Assembly (NCBI GenBank): GCA_012270065.1
Contig: JAAXJB010000008.1
Coordinates: forward strand, 19,105 to 54,609
Source of the DNA: Rubripirellula sp.
GTDB taxonomy: Bacteria > Planctomycetota > Planctomycetia > Pirellulales > Pirellulaceae
Direction: 5' to 3'
Length of the DNA stretch: 35,505 nucleotides
Below the pieces are notes generated by a model. It saw only the letters and a list, made by a program, of their open reading frames with translations. It was not told the origin of the DNA and ran no database searches. The first letter of the stretch is position 1. Each line of letters begins with the position of its first letter. This document shows positions 8,586 to 16,091 of the stretch, piece after piece. Both the position numbers and the translations under genes were made by a program.

Positions 8586-8625
8586 TTCATGATCTGTTTA
8601 CGAGTGACAGGATACAGATCATGAA
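8586..8625. promoter_or_regulatory. Perfect 12-bp inverted repeat downstream of the sulfatase
   Basis: ttcatgatctgt (8586-8597) and acagatcatgaa (8614-8625) are exact inverses with a 16-base spacer, beginning 16 bases after the sulfatase stop. As RNA it would form a stable hairpin, but no T-tract follows. It may be a transcript-end structure shared by the two convergent sulfatase genes, or a protein-binding dyad. Confidence 0.6.
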
Positions 8626-8841
8626 TTGATCGCTGTTGAATTGATTTGAGTTTGCAGTCACGGCGGGTTGGTATGAACGGGTTGCTACCACACAGCCATC
8701 GATCTGGGATGTGTCCAGTGGTGGCGATATTCGACGATAGTCTCCGTGCAGAACCTGCCGCGTGATCCTGTTCGCAAGCGGGCTGCAACGGACCCCCGGC
8801 AAGCAATGGATTTGGATCAGGCCCTACGCGTCATTGCAGGA

Positions 8842-10416
8842 TCATTTCTGTTTTGCCTGCCGGTTGGGCTTTTGACGTTTCGCGCGACCTGGGTCATCAT
8901 CGGGCCCAACGGCATACTGTCTGCGTAGACGTTCCAGTTCAGATGCCATGTATTTTTGGACTTCTGCGTACGCCGGGTCTCCATACACGCTTCTCAATTC
9001 GTTTGGATCCTGCTTCAAATCAAATAATTCCCAGTCATCGATCTTTTTTCCTTCCAGTGCATAGAAGTGGATCAACTTGTGTTGGCCATTGGTGACACCG
9101 TAATGGCGAGCCACATTGTGACCTCCTGGATTTTCGTAGTACTGGTAGTAAAAGGATGTCCGCCAGTCATCCGGTGTTCGACCCTCAAGGATTGGCACAA
9201 GGCTTTTTCCCTGCATGTCGTCCGGGATCTCGACGCCTGCCACGTCGAGGAAGGTTTCAGGGAAGTCCAGATTGGAGACAATGTCATTGTTGATCGAGCC
9301 TGCCTTCACGTGTCCCGGCCAGCGGATCAGCAGTGGAGTTTTCAGTGACTCCTCGTACATCCACCGTTTGTCAAACCAGCCATGTTCACCGAGGTACCAT
9401 CCTTGATCGGATGAGTAAATCACAATGGTGTTGTCGGTCAGGCCTGCTGAGTCGAGATAATCAAGCACTTGCCCAACACCGTCGTCAACACTTTTGACAC
9501 ATCGAAGATAATCTTTTGCATAGCGTTGATACTTCCACTGCAGAATTTCTTTTTCTGTCATGTTTGGCTTGGCCTTTTCGAACGCTTCATTTTTTGGTCC
9601 GTAGGCAGCATCCCAGACTTGGATCTGTTCTGGAGTCATTGTGCCATGCCCCTGGAGTTTCAGATCCCGTGGATTCAGGTGTTGCCGCATTGTCATGGTC
9701 TGGCGACCAGCGGACTGTGTGCGACCTGAATAGTCATCGTACATCGTTTCCGGTTCGGGAAGAGTGACGTCATCGAGCCAGTTGAGATATTTGGGAGCAG
9801 GCATCCAGTTACGGTGCGGTGCTTTGTGTTGATACATCACCATGAATGGTCTTTCGGGATCACGTTGTTCTTTCATCCAGGCAAGTAACTTGTCAGTGAT
9901 GATTTCTGTCGTGTAGCCGGTATGTTGCCGGGTGACAGGTTCCCCATTTTCTCCCGCCGTGATCATGGGAGGATTGTAGTAAGGACCTTGTCCCTTCAGC
10001 ACGTCGTAATAGTCATATCCCTGGGGTGTCGACGCGAGATGCCATTTTCCAACGACCGCAGTCTGGTAACCCGCCTTTTGCAGAAGTTTCGGGAAGGTCT
10101 GTTGGTCACCATCGAATCGATTGCCATTGCGAATGAAGCCATTGAGATGGCTGTACTTTCCAGTCTGGATTACCGCACGACTTGGTCCACAAATCGAGTT
10201 GGTGACATAGCAGCGGTTGAATCTCATGCCCTCGTTGGCAATTCGATCCAGATTGGGAGTGGTGATGCGCGAAGGATCGTAGGCGCTCAAAGCCTGTTCA
10301 CAATGATCATCCGTGAAGATAAACACGATGTTCGGCGCTTGGTCGGCTGCATTGGAAACCGAGGGAAGCCCGAAGAGGATCGAAAGTGCTGACAGGGTGA
10401 TCATCAATCGCTGCAT
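8842..10416 (-). CDS. Secreted formylglycine-dependent sulfatase (second)
   Basis: A 524-aa type I sulfatase with a signal peptide ([16 protein letters not shown], cleavage near NAA 22-24). TDDH (about residues 35-38) supplies the metal-binding DD pair, and CGPSR with C76 is the formylglycine site. GKWHL follows, and [16 protein letters not shown] is the later metal-binding segment, with DQ in place of the DN seen in the other sulfatase. That combination resembles the N-sulfoglucosamine sulfohydrolase/iduronate-type branch more than the arylsulfatase A branch. The C-terminus is an Arg/Lys/Gln-rich tail (about 25 residues). The long frame reaches back to 10548, but the signal peptide sets the start at ATG 10416. 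It converges on the first sulfatase and is divergent from the DUF1080-like gene. Confidence 0.9.
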   Translation of the reverse strand: MQRLMITLSALSILFGLPSVSNAADQAPNIVFIFTDDHCEQALSAYDPSRITTPNLDRIANEGMRFNRCYVTNSICGPSRAVIQTGKYSHLNGFIRNGNRFDGDQQTFPKLLQKAGYQTAVVGKWHLASTPQGYDYYDVLKGQGPYYNPPMITAGENGEPVTRQHTGYTTEIITDKLLAWMKEQRDPERPFMVMYQHKAPHRNWMPAPKYLNWLDDVTLPEPETMYDDYSGRTQSAGRQTMTMRQHLNPRDLKLQGHGTMTPEQIQVWDAAYGPKNEAFEKAKPNMTEKEILQWKYQRYAKDYLRCVKSVDDGVGQVLDYLDSAGLTDNTIVIYSSDQGWYLGEHGWFDKRWMYEESLKTPLLIRWPGHVKAGSINNDIVSNLDFPETFLDVAGVEIPDDMQGKSLVPILEGRTPDDWRTSFYYQYYENPGGHNVARHYGVTNGQHKLIHFYALEGKKIDDWELFDLKQDPNELRSVYGDPAYAEVQKYMASELERLRRQYAVGPDDDPGRAKRQKPNRQAKQK

Positions 10417-10472
10417 GCTTTTTGACCTGGTGAGAGAGGCGGTTGCCCTGAGAGGACAAGGCAGGGCGGGTG

Positions 10473-10486
10473 GCTTGAATTCAAGC
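10473..10486. promoter_or_regulatory. Perfect 14-bp palindrome in a divergent promoter region
   Basis: gcttgaattcaagc is a perfect palindrome in the 261-base gap between the divergent sulfatase and DUF1080-like genes. A direct repeat gtgttgaact also occurs nearby (10611-10620 and 10630-10639). Either could be an operator; there is no independent support. Confidence 0.4.
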
Positions 10487-10677
10487 TTGGGGTGAACATT
10501 TCCCATGATAGCCGGAATATTCGGCTCTGCTTGCACGGAGGATAGCATATTTTATGCTCCAAACACGCGCAGTGCGGATTTCCATGTCATCGGCTTGTGG
10601 CACTCCGCGAGTGTTGAACTACAGTATGGGTGTTGAACTCCCCATTCTGATTTTTCCCTCACCAGCCCCCTGCTACC

Positions 10678-11934
10678 ATGCCAAAACTGTCAATTCTGAT
10701 CGCCAGCACCATTTTTGCGTTCTTCTGCAACTCTGATTTCGTGGTCGCAGATAATGGCAAAGGACCTGCGTTCACTGAGCCTCCTCAAGGAGATCCGGAC
10801 TTTGCTCTGATGGGTGAGTTTCTCGGCGAGATCACGCCTTCGGAAGGTCAGAAAGAACAGCTCGGTCTGCAGTTGCGGGCACTCGGCGATGGTTCCTTTG
10901 ATGCCCAGTCTTTTCTCGGGGGACTGCCCGGCCAAGACAAACACAAGCCTGAAGCGTTTCGAATGATCGGACAACGCTCTGATGACTTTGTGATTCTGTC
11001 AGGCGGTCCCTATGTCATGATCGTAGAAAAAGATCATTGCATTCTTGTCGACCGAAAAGGAAACAAGATTGGTAAACTCAACCGGTTGCACCGCAAAAGT
11101 CCGAGTCTGGGAGCTTTGCCACCTGAGGGGGCAATTGTCCTGTTTGATGGTAAGAATGTTGATCAATTTACCAATGCTCAAATGACCAAGGATGGATTGC
11201 TGATGCAGGGAGCGGATTTGAAACCGCTGTTTCAGGATTTCAATCTGCACGTCGAATTTCAAATTCCATACATGCCAAAGGCTGAGGGACAAAGTCGAGG
11301 TAATAGCGGGCTGTATCTGCAAAGTCGTTACGAGTGTCAGGTACTCGATTCATTTGCACTCGATCGGCTTTACAATGGGTTGGGTTCCCTTTACCGGTTT
11401 AAAAAACCGGATGTGAACATGGCGTTTCCACCCCTGACGTGGCAAACCTACGATGTTCAATTCACCGCACCGCGTTGGGCGGCAGATGGATCCAAAGTAC
11501 GCAATGCCCGACTCACATCCTGGATCAACGGTGTAAAAGTCCAGGACGACGTTGAATTACCAAACAAGACTGGCGCTGGAAAACCAGAGGAACCAGTCAT
11601 GTTGCCTATCCGTCTGCAGGATCATGGTGATCCGGTGCGTTTCAGAAATATCTGGCTGGTGGACCGCGGTTTGGCGAAGGGTGAATTTCCCGTTTACCCA
11701 ACCAAGCAGCAGCTTGAAGCAGAAGCAGCCAGAAAAGCAAAGCTAGCAGCCGAGAAGAAGGCAGCCGAGAAGAAGGCAGCCGAGCAGAAGGCAGCCGAGA
11801 AGAAGGCAGCAGAGCAGAAGGCAGCAGAGAAGAAGGCAGCAGAGCAGAAAGCAGCCGAGCAGAAAGCAGCCGAGCAGAAAGCTGCTGACGAAAAAGCGGC
11901 CACTGATCAGTCTGCTGGAGAAGCAAAAAAGTGA
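10678..11934 (+). CDS. Secreted DUF1080-like protein with a repetitive Ala/Glu/Lys tail
   Basis: A 418-aa protein with a signal peptide (SILIASTIFAFFC, cleavage near VVA 22-24). Residues 25-145 form an N-terminal domain I do not recognise. Residues about 150-345 are DUF1080-like (IVLFDGKNVDQF, FNLHVEFQIPYMP, GNSGLYLQSRYECQVLDS, PIRLQDHGDPVRFRNIWL), a concanavalin-like fold associated with glycoside or keto-glycoside binding or cleavage. Residues about 350-418 are a charged tail of nine AAEKK/AAEQK pentapeptides plus a degenerate tenth, predicted as a single long helix. It is divergent from the sulfatase at 8842-10416 and may act on the same polysaccharide. Confidence 0.88.
   Translation: MPKLSILIASTIFAFFCNSDFVVADNGKGPAFTEPPQGDPDFALMGEFLGEITPSEGQKEQLGLQLRALGDGSFDAQSFLGGLPGQDKHKPEAFRMIGQRSDDFVILSGGPYVMIVEKDHCILVDRKGNKIGKLNRLHRKSPSLGALPPEGAIVLFDGKNVDQFTNAQMTKDGLLMQGADLKPLFQDFNLHVEFQIPYMPKAEGQSRGNSGLYLQSRYECQVLDSFALDRLYNGLGSLYRFKKPDVNMAFPPLTWQTYDVQFTAPRWAADGSKVRNARLTSWINGVKVQDDVELPNKTGAGKPEEPVMLPIRLQDHGDPVRFRNIWLVDRGLAKGEFPVYPTKQQLEAEAARKAKLAAEKKAAEKKAAEQKAAEKKAAEQKAAEKKAAEQKAAEQKAAEQKAADEKAATDQSAGEAKK
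11746..11880 (+). repeat. Nine 15-bp tandem repeats encoding AAE(K/Q)K
   Basis: Nine contiguous 15-bp units of the type gcagccgagaagaag encode AAEKK or AAEQK in the order K,K,Q,K,Q,K,Q,Q,Q at the variable position. A diverged tenth unit (11881-11895, AADEK) follows. Copies are nearly identical at the DNA level, so the array could change length by slippage without shifting the frame. Confidence 0.95.
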
Positions 11935-11970
11935 TTTGCATGGCAATCAGGTGGTGAAGAAGATTTTGCC

Positions 11971-12633
11971 TCAGGAATCTTCTGCTGTTTTTCCGGTTTC
12001 TTCTACCACTTGCCCATCGGTGATATGAAATCGTCGGTCGGCTAACGCGCTCGCTTCGTCTGCGTTGTGTGTGATGTGCAAGGTGGTAACGCCGGTGTTA
12101 TCCGTCAGAGTGCGCAGGAGATTTTGGATCTCTTCGCGTGTTTCGGAGTCCAGTGCACTCAATGGTTCGTCGAGTAGCAGAACAGAAGGGCGAAATGAAA
12201 GTGCGCGGCCAAGAGCCACCCTCTGTGATTCGCCGCCACTGAGTCCTTCAATCTGGCGTTTCAAGAGATGAGTGATTCCAAGCATTTCTGCCAGTTCATT
12301 CACGCGGCGATCGATCTGGTTTCTGTGAAAGCCTCGCAATCGTAGGGCGAATTCCAGATGTTCGCAGACGGAGAATGTTGGAAAGAGAGCAAGGTCTTGC
12401 GGCACATAACCAATTTCCCGATCTGCCGGTGGCCAACTCGTAACGTCCATTCCACGGATGATGATCTTTCCACTTTGGATGCTTCTGAGTCCACAAAGGG
12501 ATTCAAGGATTGTTGTTTTACCACGTCCTGTGCGACCCATCAGAACTGCATATTGGCCGCTACTGATTTCGAAAGAAATGTCCTGCAGCCGAAAATCACC
12601 TGCGCGAATACAGACGTTCTGGAATTCGATCAT
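11971..12633 (-). CDS. modC: ABC transporter ATPase, molybdate/tungstate type (ModC-like)
   Basis: A 220-aa ATP-binding subunit that would energise import by the adjacent permease. It shows Walker A GRTGRGKTT (33-41), Q-loop YVPQD (Q79), signature LSGGESQRVALGRAL (131-145), Walker B VLLLDEP (151-157) and the switch His in ITHN (H189). It lacks the C-terminal MOP/TOBE domain of E. coli ModC, being about 130 residues shorter, so substrate-linked regulation by that domain is absent. The ATG overlaps the permease stop as ATGA (12630-12633). It is the last gene of the probable five-gene operon. The molybdate assignment comes from the permease and binding protein, not from the ATPase itself. Confidence 0.88.
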   Translation of the reverse strand: MIEFQNVCIRAGDFRLQDISFEISSGQYAVLMGRTGRGKTTILESLCGLRSIQSGKIIIRGMDVTSWPPADREIGYVPQDLALFPTFSVCEHLEFALRLRGFHRNQIDRRVNELAEMLGITHLLKRQIEGLSGGESQRVALGRALSFRPSVLLLDEPLSALDSETREEIQNLLRTLTDNTGVTTLHITHNADEASALADRRFHITDGQVVEETGKTAEDS

Positions 12634-13487
12634 GATGTCAGCCCTGTCCCCAGAAATCGCAGTACGACGAGGACGATCACAGCCATGACGACCATCAACA
12701 GTGAGACGGCAACCGCGGCATTCAACTGGCCGATCGACAATTCAAGAAATACGGTGGTTGACAGCACTTCTGTTCTCATGCGCGTTGCTCCGGCGAAAAC
12801 CAGAATTGGCCCAAATTCTCCCAGAGCCCTTGCCCACGCGATGGTGGTGGCTGCGATCATTCCGCGCCATGATTGAGGCAGAGCAATTTGCAGAAATGCC
12901 TGTCCCCGCGTACAGCCGAGCGTCCGTGCGACATCCTCTGCACGTGGGTTGATCTGGTCGAATGTGACTCGCATCGTACGAACAGCGAATGCACACGAAA
13001 CACTGAATTGGGCAAGAATCACAGCAGGCCAACGATAGGTAACGGGGAATCTGACATCGTCACGAAGCCACGCTTCCAGTTCCCAGTTTCCGACAGGAAG
13101 GTGAAAGAGGATCAGAAGACTCAGGCCCAGCACGAGTGGTGGCAGGACGATCGGGATATCCACGATTGTGTCAATCAACAGGCGGCCCGGGAATCGGTAG
13201 CGGGACAGCAGGTATCCCAGCGGAGTTGCAACCCAGATTGATAACAAGGCCGCGATGGTGCACGACAGGATGGTGAGCCTGAATGCTGATTGTATCTCCG
13301 GTTTCATGACGGCAGCCCTGAAGTCCTCAAGCGAGGTGAACATCAGATCTGCTGCGAGTAACAGTACGATCAGCAGGACGAAGCATGAAGAGATACCGCT
13401 CATGACCAGAAAAAAGGGCAGGTCCGAACGTGTCCGTTTCAGTTTTGTCTTTGTTTCAAGTTGTTGCCTGGCATTCGGGTCAGTCAT
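12630..13487 (-). CDS. modB: ABC permease, molybdate/tungstate/sulfate type (ModB-like)
   Basis: A 285-aa inner-membrane permease with about six TM helices. The cytoplasmic EAA loop appears as AEDVARTLGCTRGQAFLQIALP, the contact point with the ATPase. It is followed by GEFGPILVFAGATRMRTEVL, close to the ModB signature (LGEFGATxMFAGNxxGRTQTL). The start is ATG 13487, inside the last codons of the binding-protein gene (8-base overlap). The longer frame back to 13574 runs deeper into that gene and is not credible. Sulfate (CysT/W) and tungstate (WtpB/TupB) permeases are relatives, so molybdate is probable but not proven. Confidence 0.88.
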   Translation of the reverse strand: MTDPNARQQLETKTKLKRTRSDLPFFLVMSGISSCFVLLIVLLLAADLMFTSLEDFRAAVMKPEIQSAFRLTILSCTIAALLSIWVATPLGYLLSRYRFPGRLLIDTIVDIPIVLPPLVLGLSLLILFHLPVGNWELEAWLRDDVRFPVTYRWPAVILAQFSVSCAFAVRTMRVTFDQINPRAEDVARTLGCTRGQAFLQIALPQSWRGMIAATTIAWARALGEFGPILVFAGATRMRTEVLSTTVFLELSIGQLNAAVAVSLLMVVMAVIVLVVLRFLGTGLTS

Positions 13488-14997
13488 TATCGGCGCTGGG
13501 CTCCGTATCGAGTTTCCACCTGAAGCCCTCGGCCATGAAGCTGTCTTGTGAATCGGTCGAGCAGATCTGTGCAAAAAGCCGACTGGCCGTCAGTGCATTG
13601 GGAGAATCGGGTGTGATTGCATAGGGCTGTGTTGCCACACTGCAATCCAGGCCCTGTATTCGGACCGCATCAAGGAAATCGCCAGAACCAGCGGTGTTGC
13701 TGAGATACACCACCGCTGCATCCAGCGAACCTGCACGCATCTGGTTCACAAGCATGTCCCCCGTCGGAGTTTGAACTGTAACGTTCTCCATCACTTCCTG
13801 CTGTACACCACCTTCGCGAAATGTATTTTGAGTGACCCAGCCCATTGCACACTGTTTTTCATGACCAATTCCGACTCGCAGTCCCGGCTTGGTCAAGTCG
13901 CGCAAGCCGGCGATGTTTTTCGGGTTCCCTTTTTTGACAATGATGACCAATTCGTTCTGTGAGACATCGGTGGGTTCCGGAAACAGGTCAGGCACCTGTT
14001 CCATGAATTCCGTGTCGCAGGCAAAATATGCGTCAGGTACCTGACCGGCCTTCATTTGGGCAACCAGGATTCCACAGCCGTTGTAGACCGTGTTTACGCG
14101 GACACCTTCACGTGCTTCGAATTTTTTCACGGTGTCTTCAATCGCTGGCCGGAGCATTGAACCGGCAAACAGATTGAGTTCCGGGACTTCAGACCAGACA
14201 TCTCCTTTTTCCACCTGGAAGCCGTGCTTGGCATAATGGGTCAGGCCTCGGTCACGTGCCGTCACATAGCGGGCAAAATGCAAGGCCGCACTTGGTTGTC
14301 TGGTCTGGCTGGCAACGCCCAACGCAACCAGAGATGTTCCTGCCGAAAACTCGGGAAGTTGAACATATTCAAGATCCGGATAGGTGTGCAGTACTGCGTC
14401 ATAGACGATGGCTGCATCGGCAGCACCAACGAGCAGATCATTTGCCGCTTCTGTGACCGTTGTTCGATAGGCTGTTGTGTTTTTATCAAGCGATTCCCAT
14501 TGTCCAGATTCCGTAAGCATCTGTCTGGTCACTTTGCCAACAGCCGTGGCATCCGGGTTGGCTTGAACCAGCTTTACATCATCACGTAACAGGTCGTCGA
14601 AATTCTGGATGGATTTCGGGTTGCCTTTTTTTACGGCCACGACGACTTCCATCTTGGCGATCGGCAGAATCTCCGACGCCAGTCCCATTTCTCTGGCCAT
14701 GTTCAGATAACTGTCATCGGCAGGCAGGTAGAGATCACCTGTACCTGTCACTTCCAGTTGTGAGAGCAGTGTTTGTGACCCACCGTATTGTATTTCGATC
14801 TCACGGCCAAACTCACGAGTGTAGTCGGCGACGATTTTTTCCATCACGGCACGGTTGCTGGCCGCGCAGAAAAACATCAACGGTTTCGTCTTCGCATTTT
14901 CAGATGATTGGTTGCTGTTTGAGTTGTCCTGCAGCATCCAGATCATCGCGACGAGTACAACGATCGATCCGATCATTGCGATGAGCATTTTGTTCAT
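13480..14997 (-). CDS. Fused tandem-domain periplasmic oxyanion-binding protein (two ModA-like domains)
   Basis: A 505-aa protein with an N-terminal membrane anchor or signal (IAMIGSIVVLVAMIWML, residues 6-22) and two homologous ModA-like domains, about 38-268 and 274-494. The duplication is visible in parallel segments: CAASNRAVMEKIVADY (44-59) with FAGSMLRPAIEDTVKKF (277-293); VVVAVKKGNPKSIQNFDDL (118-136) with LVIIVKKGNPKNIAGLRDL (350-368); ADAAIVY (193-199) with LDAAVVY (425-431). ModA proteins normally have one domain of about 230-260 aa. The absence of a canonical lipobox suggests anchoring by the uncleaved N-terminal helix. It presents substrate to the permease and ATPase encoded next. 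Domain two has three Cys (C308, C327, C383) at or near ligand-binding loops, unlike standard ModA. Confidence 0.88.
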   Translation of the reverse strand: MNKMLIAMIGSIVVLVAMIWMLQDNSNSNQSSENAKTKPLMFFCAASNRAVMEKIVADYTREFGREIEIQYGGSQTLLSQLEVTGTGDLYLPADDSYLNMAREMGLASEILPIAKMEVVVAVKKGNPKSIQNFDDLLRDDVKLVQANPDATAVGKVTRQMLTESGQWESLDKNTTAYRTTVTEAANDLLVGAADAAIVYDAVLHTYPDLEYVQLPEFSAGTSLVALGVASQTRQPSAALHFARYVTARDRGLTHYAKHGFQVEKGDVWSEVPELNLFAGSMLRPAIEDTVKKFEAREGVRVNTVYNGCGILVAQMKAGQVPDAYFACDTEFMEQVPDLFPEPTDVSQNELVIIVKKGNPKNIAGLRDLTKPGLRVGIGHEKQCAMGWVTQNTFREGGVQQEVMENVTVQTPTGDMLVNQMRAGSLDAAVVYLSNTAGSGDFLDAVRIQGLDCSVATQPYAITPDSPNALTASRLFAQICSTDSQDSFMAEGFRWKLDTEPSADND

Positions 14998-15046
14998 GTC
15001 GTATCTGCACTTTCGTCAGTAATGTTTTGGCTCTATTCAGCAGAGT

Positions 15047-16087
15047 TCATTTCCCGGGAGGAATGGTTAGCAATTCCGGTTTTCGATTGAGTCGATCACG
15101 TTCGGTTCGCACCGGTGGTGGGGCATTTCCTTCCCCAAACAATCTGGTGTTCCAGTCAACTGACATCAGCAAGTCAAAGCCGGGGTTCCGTTCCTTGACC
15201 TGACAGGAGCAGGCACCGCTCAAAAATACCGTCAGATCCTTGATGAGTGGAGTGGTCAATACAGAAGCAGGAATGACTTCCAATGCCCGTCCGCGGCCAA
15301 AGACAGGAATGATAAGGTCCTCACCACGCTCAAAAGCTTCTGGCTGTATGCCAGAAAATAAACTGACAAGAAATGATTCTTCCGGATCGTTACGTTCTAT
15401 TTCCAAACGGGTGAATTTCAGTAAAAGTGGAATTTCTGAATGCAGTTCCGATCCCGGTAGCCCAATGCCCTCGGGCAGCGCTATGTTTTTCGTCAACCAG
15501 GAAAAGTTTTCTTCGAGCAAACGCCTCGCTTCCAGGTTGGTTTTCTTGATGCCGGAGGAGCCCTCGCCTGATTCGCCTGCCTTGATGACCAGCCAGATAA
15601 CCGAGTGGCCGGCAAGCAGCCTCTTGCTCAGTTCGCGTCTGGCAGGTGAATTCATGATCCCAATCCTGACAGCATCGGAAAGAGTGCCGTGCCAGCCATT
15701 CACAGTGCGTCCCTTGCCCAAGTTCATTCGAACGACAACATAGGGTTGTCCGCCGGCGGGATCTGCTTGTGTACGAATCGAATCCCACAAAAGCCGGTGT
15801 GCAGGTTCTGGTGTAGACAGATCACACATCGTCAATTTACCACCCTGCTCTTCACCGCGTCCTTTTTGTTCTTCTTGCAGTCTTGTCAGCGATTCCTGTT
15901 GCTGCTGATTCAACGCACCGTGATGGAAAACGATCAGTTCGCAATTGTCCGGTTGCCAACGCTCCAGCGCATACCGGAATACCGGGATGTTACAGGCCAT
16001 CATCTCCACTTGGCCGAGCATCATGATGCCAAACGCAAGCGTGACTTTTGCAACCAGTCTGTTTTGGATGGAGTAGGAGACGCACAT
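15047..16087 (-). CDS. Exported protein of unknown function (CNIPVFRYALERW family)
   Basis: A 346-aa protein starting at ATG 16087, 4 bases after the stop of the PQQ/LamG gene. The 24-residue-longer TTG start at 16111 overlaps that gene and is less likely. An N-terminal hydrophobic segment (about 12-30) leads to MMACN with C32, which could be a weak lipobox. The mature protein begins CNIPVFRYALERWQPD, then IVFHHGAL and a Gln/Glu-rich helix. Later come VVRMNLG, a segment SPARRELSKRLLAGHSVIWL, and near the C-terminus GACSCQVKERNPGFDLL with a CxC pair. I recognise no enzyme family. Position in the operon suggests a periplasmic partner of the PQQ protein and the transporter. Confidence 0.75.
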   Translation of the reverse strand: MCVSYSIQNRLVAKVTLAFGIMMLGQVEMMACNIPVFRYALERWQPDNCELIVFHHGALNQQQQESLTRLQEEQKGRGEEQGGKLTMCDLSTPEPAHRLLWDSIRTQADPAGGQPYVVVRMNLGKGRTVNGWHGTLSDAVRIGIMNSPARRELSKRLLAGHSVIWLVIKAGESGEGSSGIKKTNLEARRLLEENFSWLTKNIALPEGIGLPGSELHSEIPLLLKFTRLEIERNDPEESFLVSLFSGIQPEAFERGEDLIIPVFGRGRALEVIPASVLTTPLIKDLTVFLSGACSCQVKERNPGFDLLMSVDWNTRLFGEGNAPPPVRTERDRLNRKPELLTIPPGK

Positions 16088-16091
16088 CAGA

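Noticed and set aside
11642-11946. Antisense ORFs opposite the AAEKK repeat
   Set aside because: They are low-complexity readings of the repeat on the other strand (Ser/Ala/Phe or Leu/Cys runs), with no start context.
13488-13574. Upstream extension of the ModB-like permease
   Set aside because: It would overlap the binding-protein gene by a further 87 bases, and the residues do not resemble a permease N-terminus.
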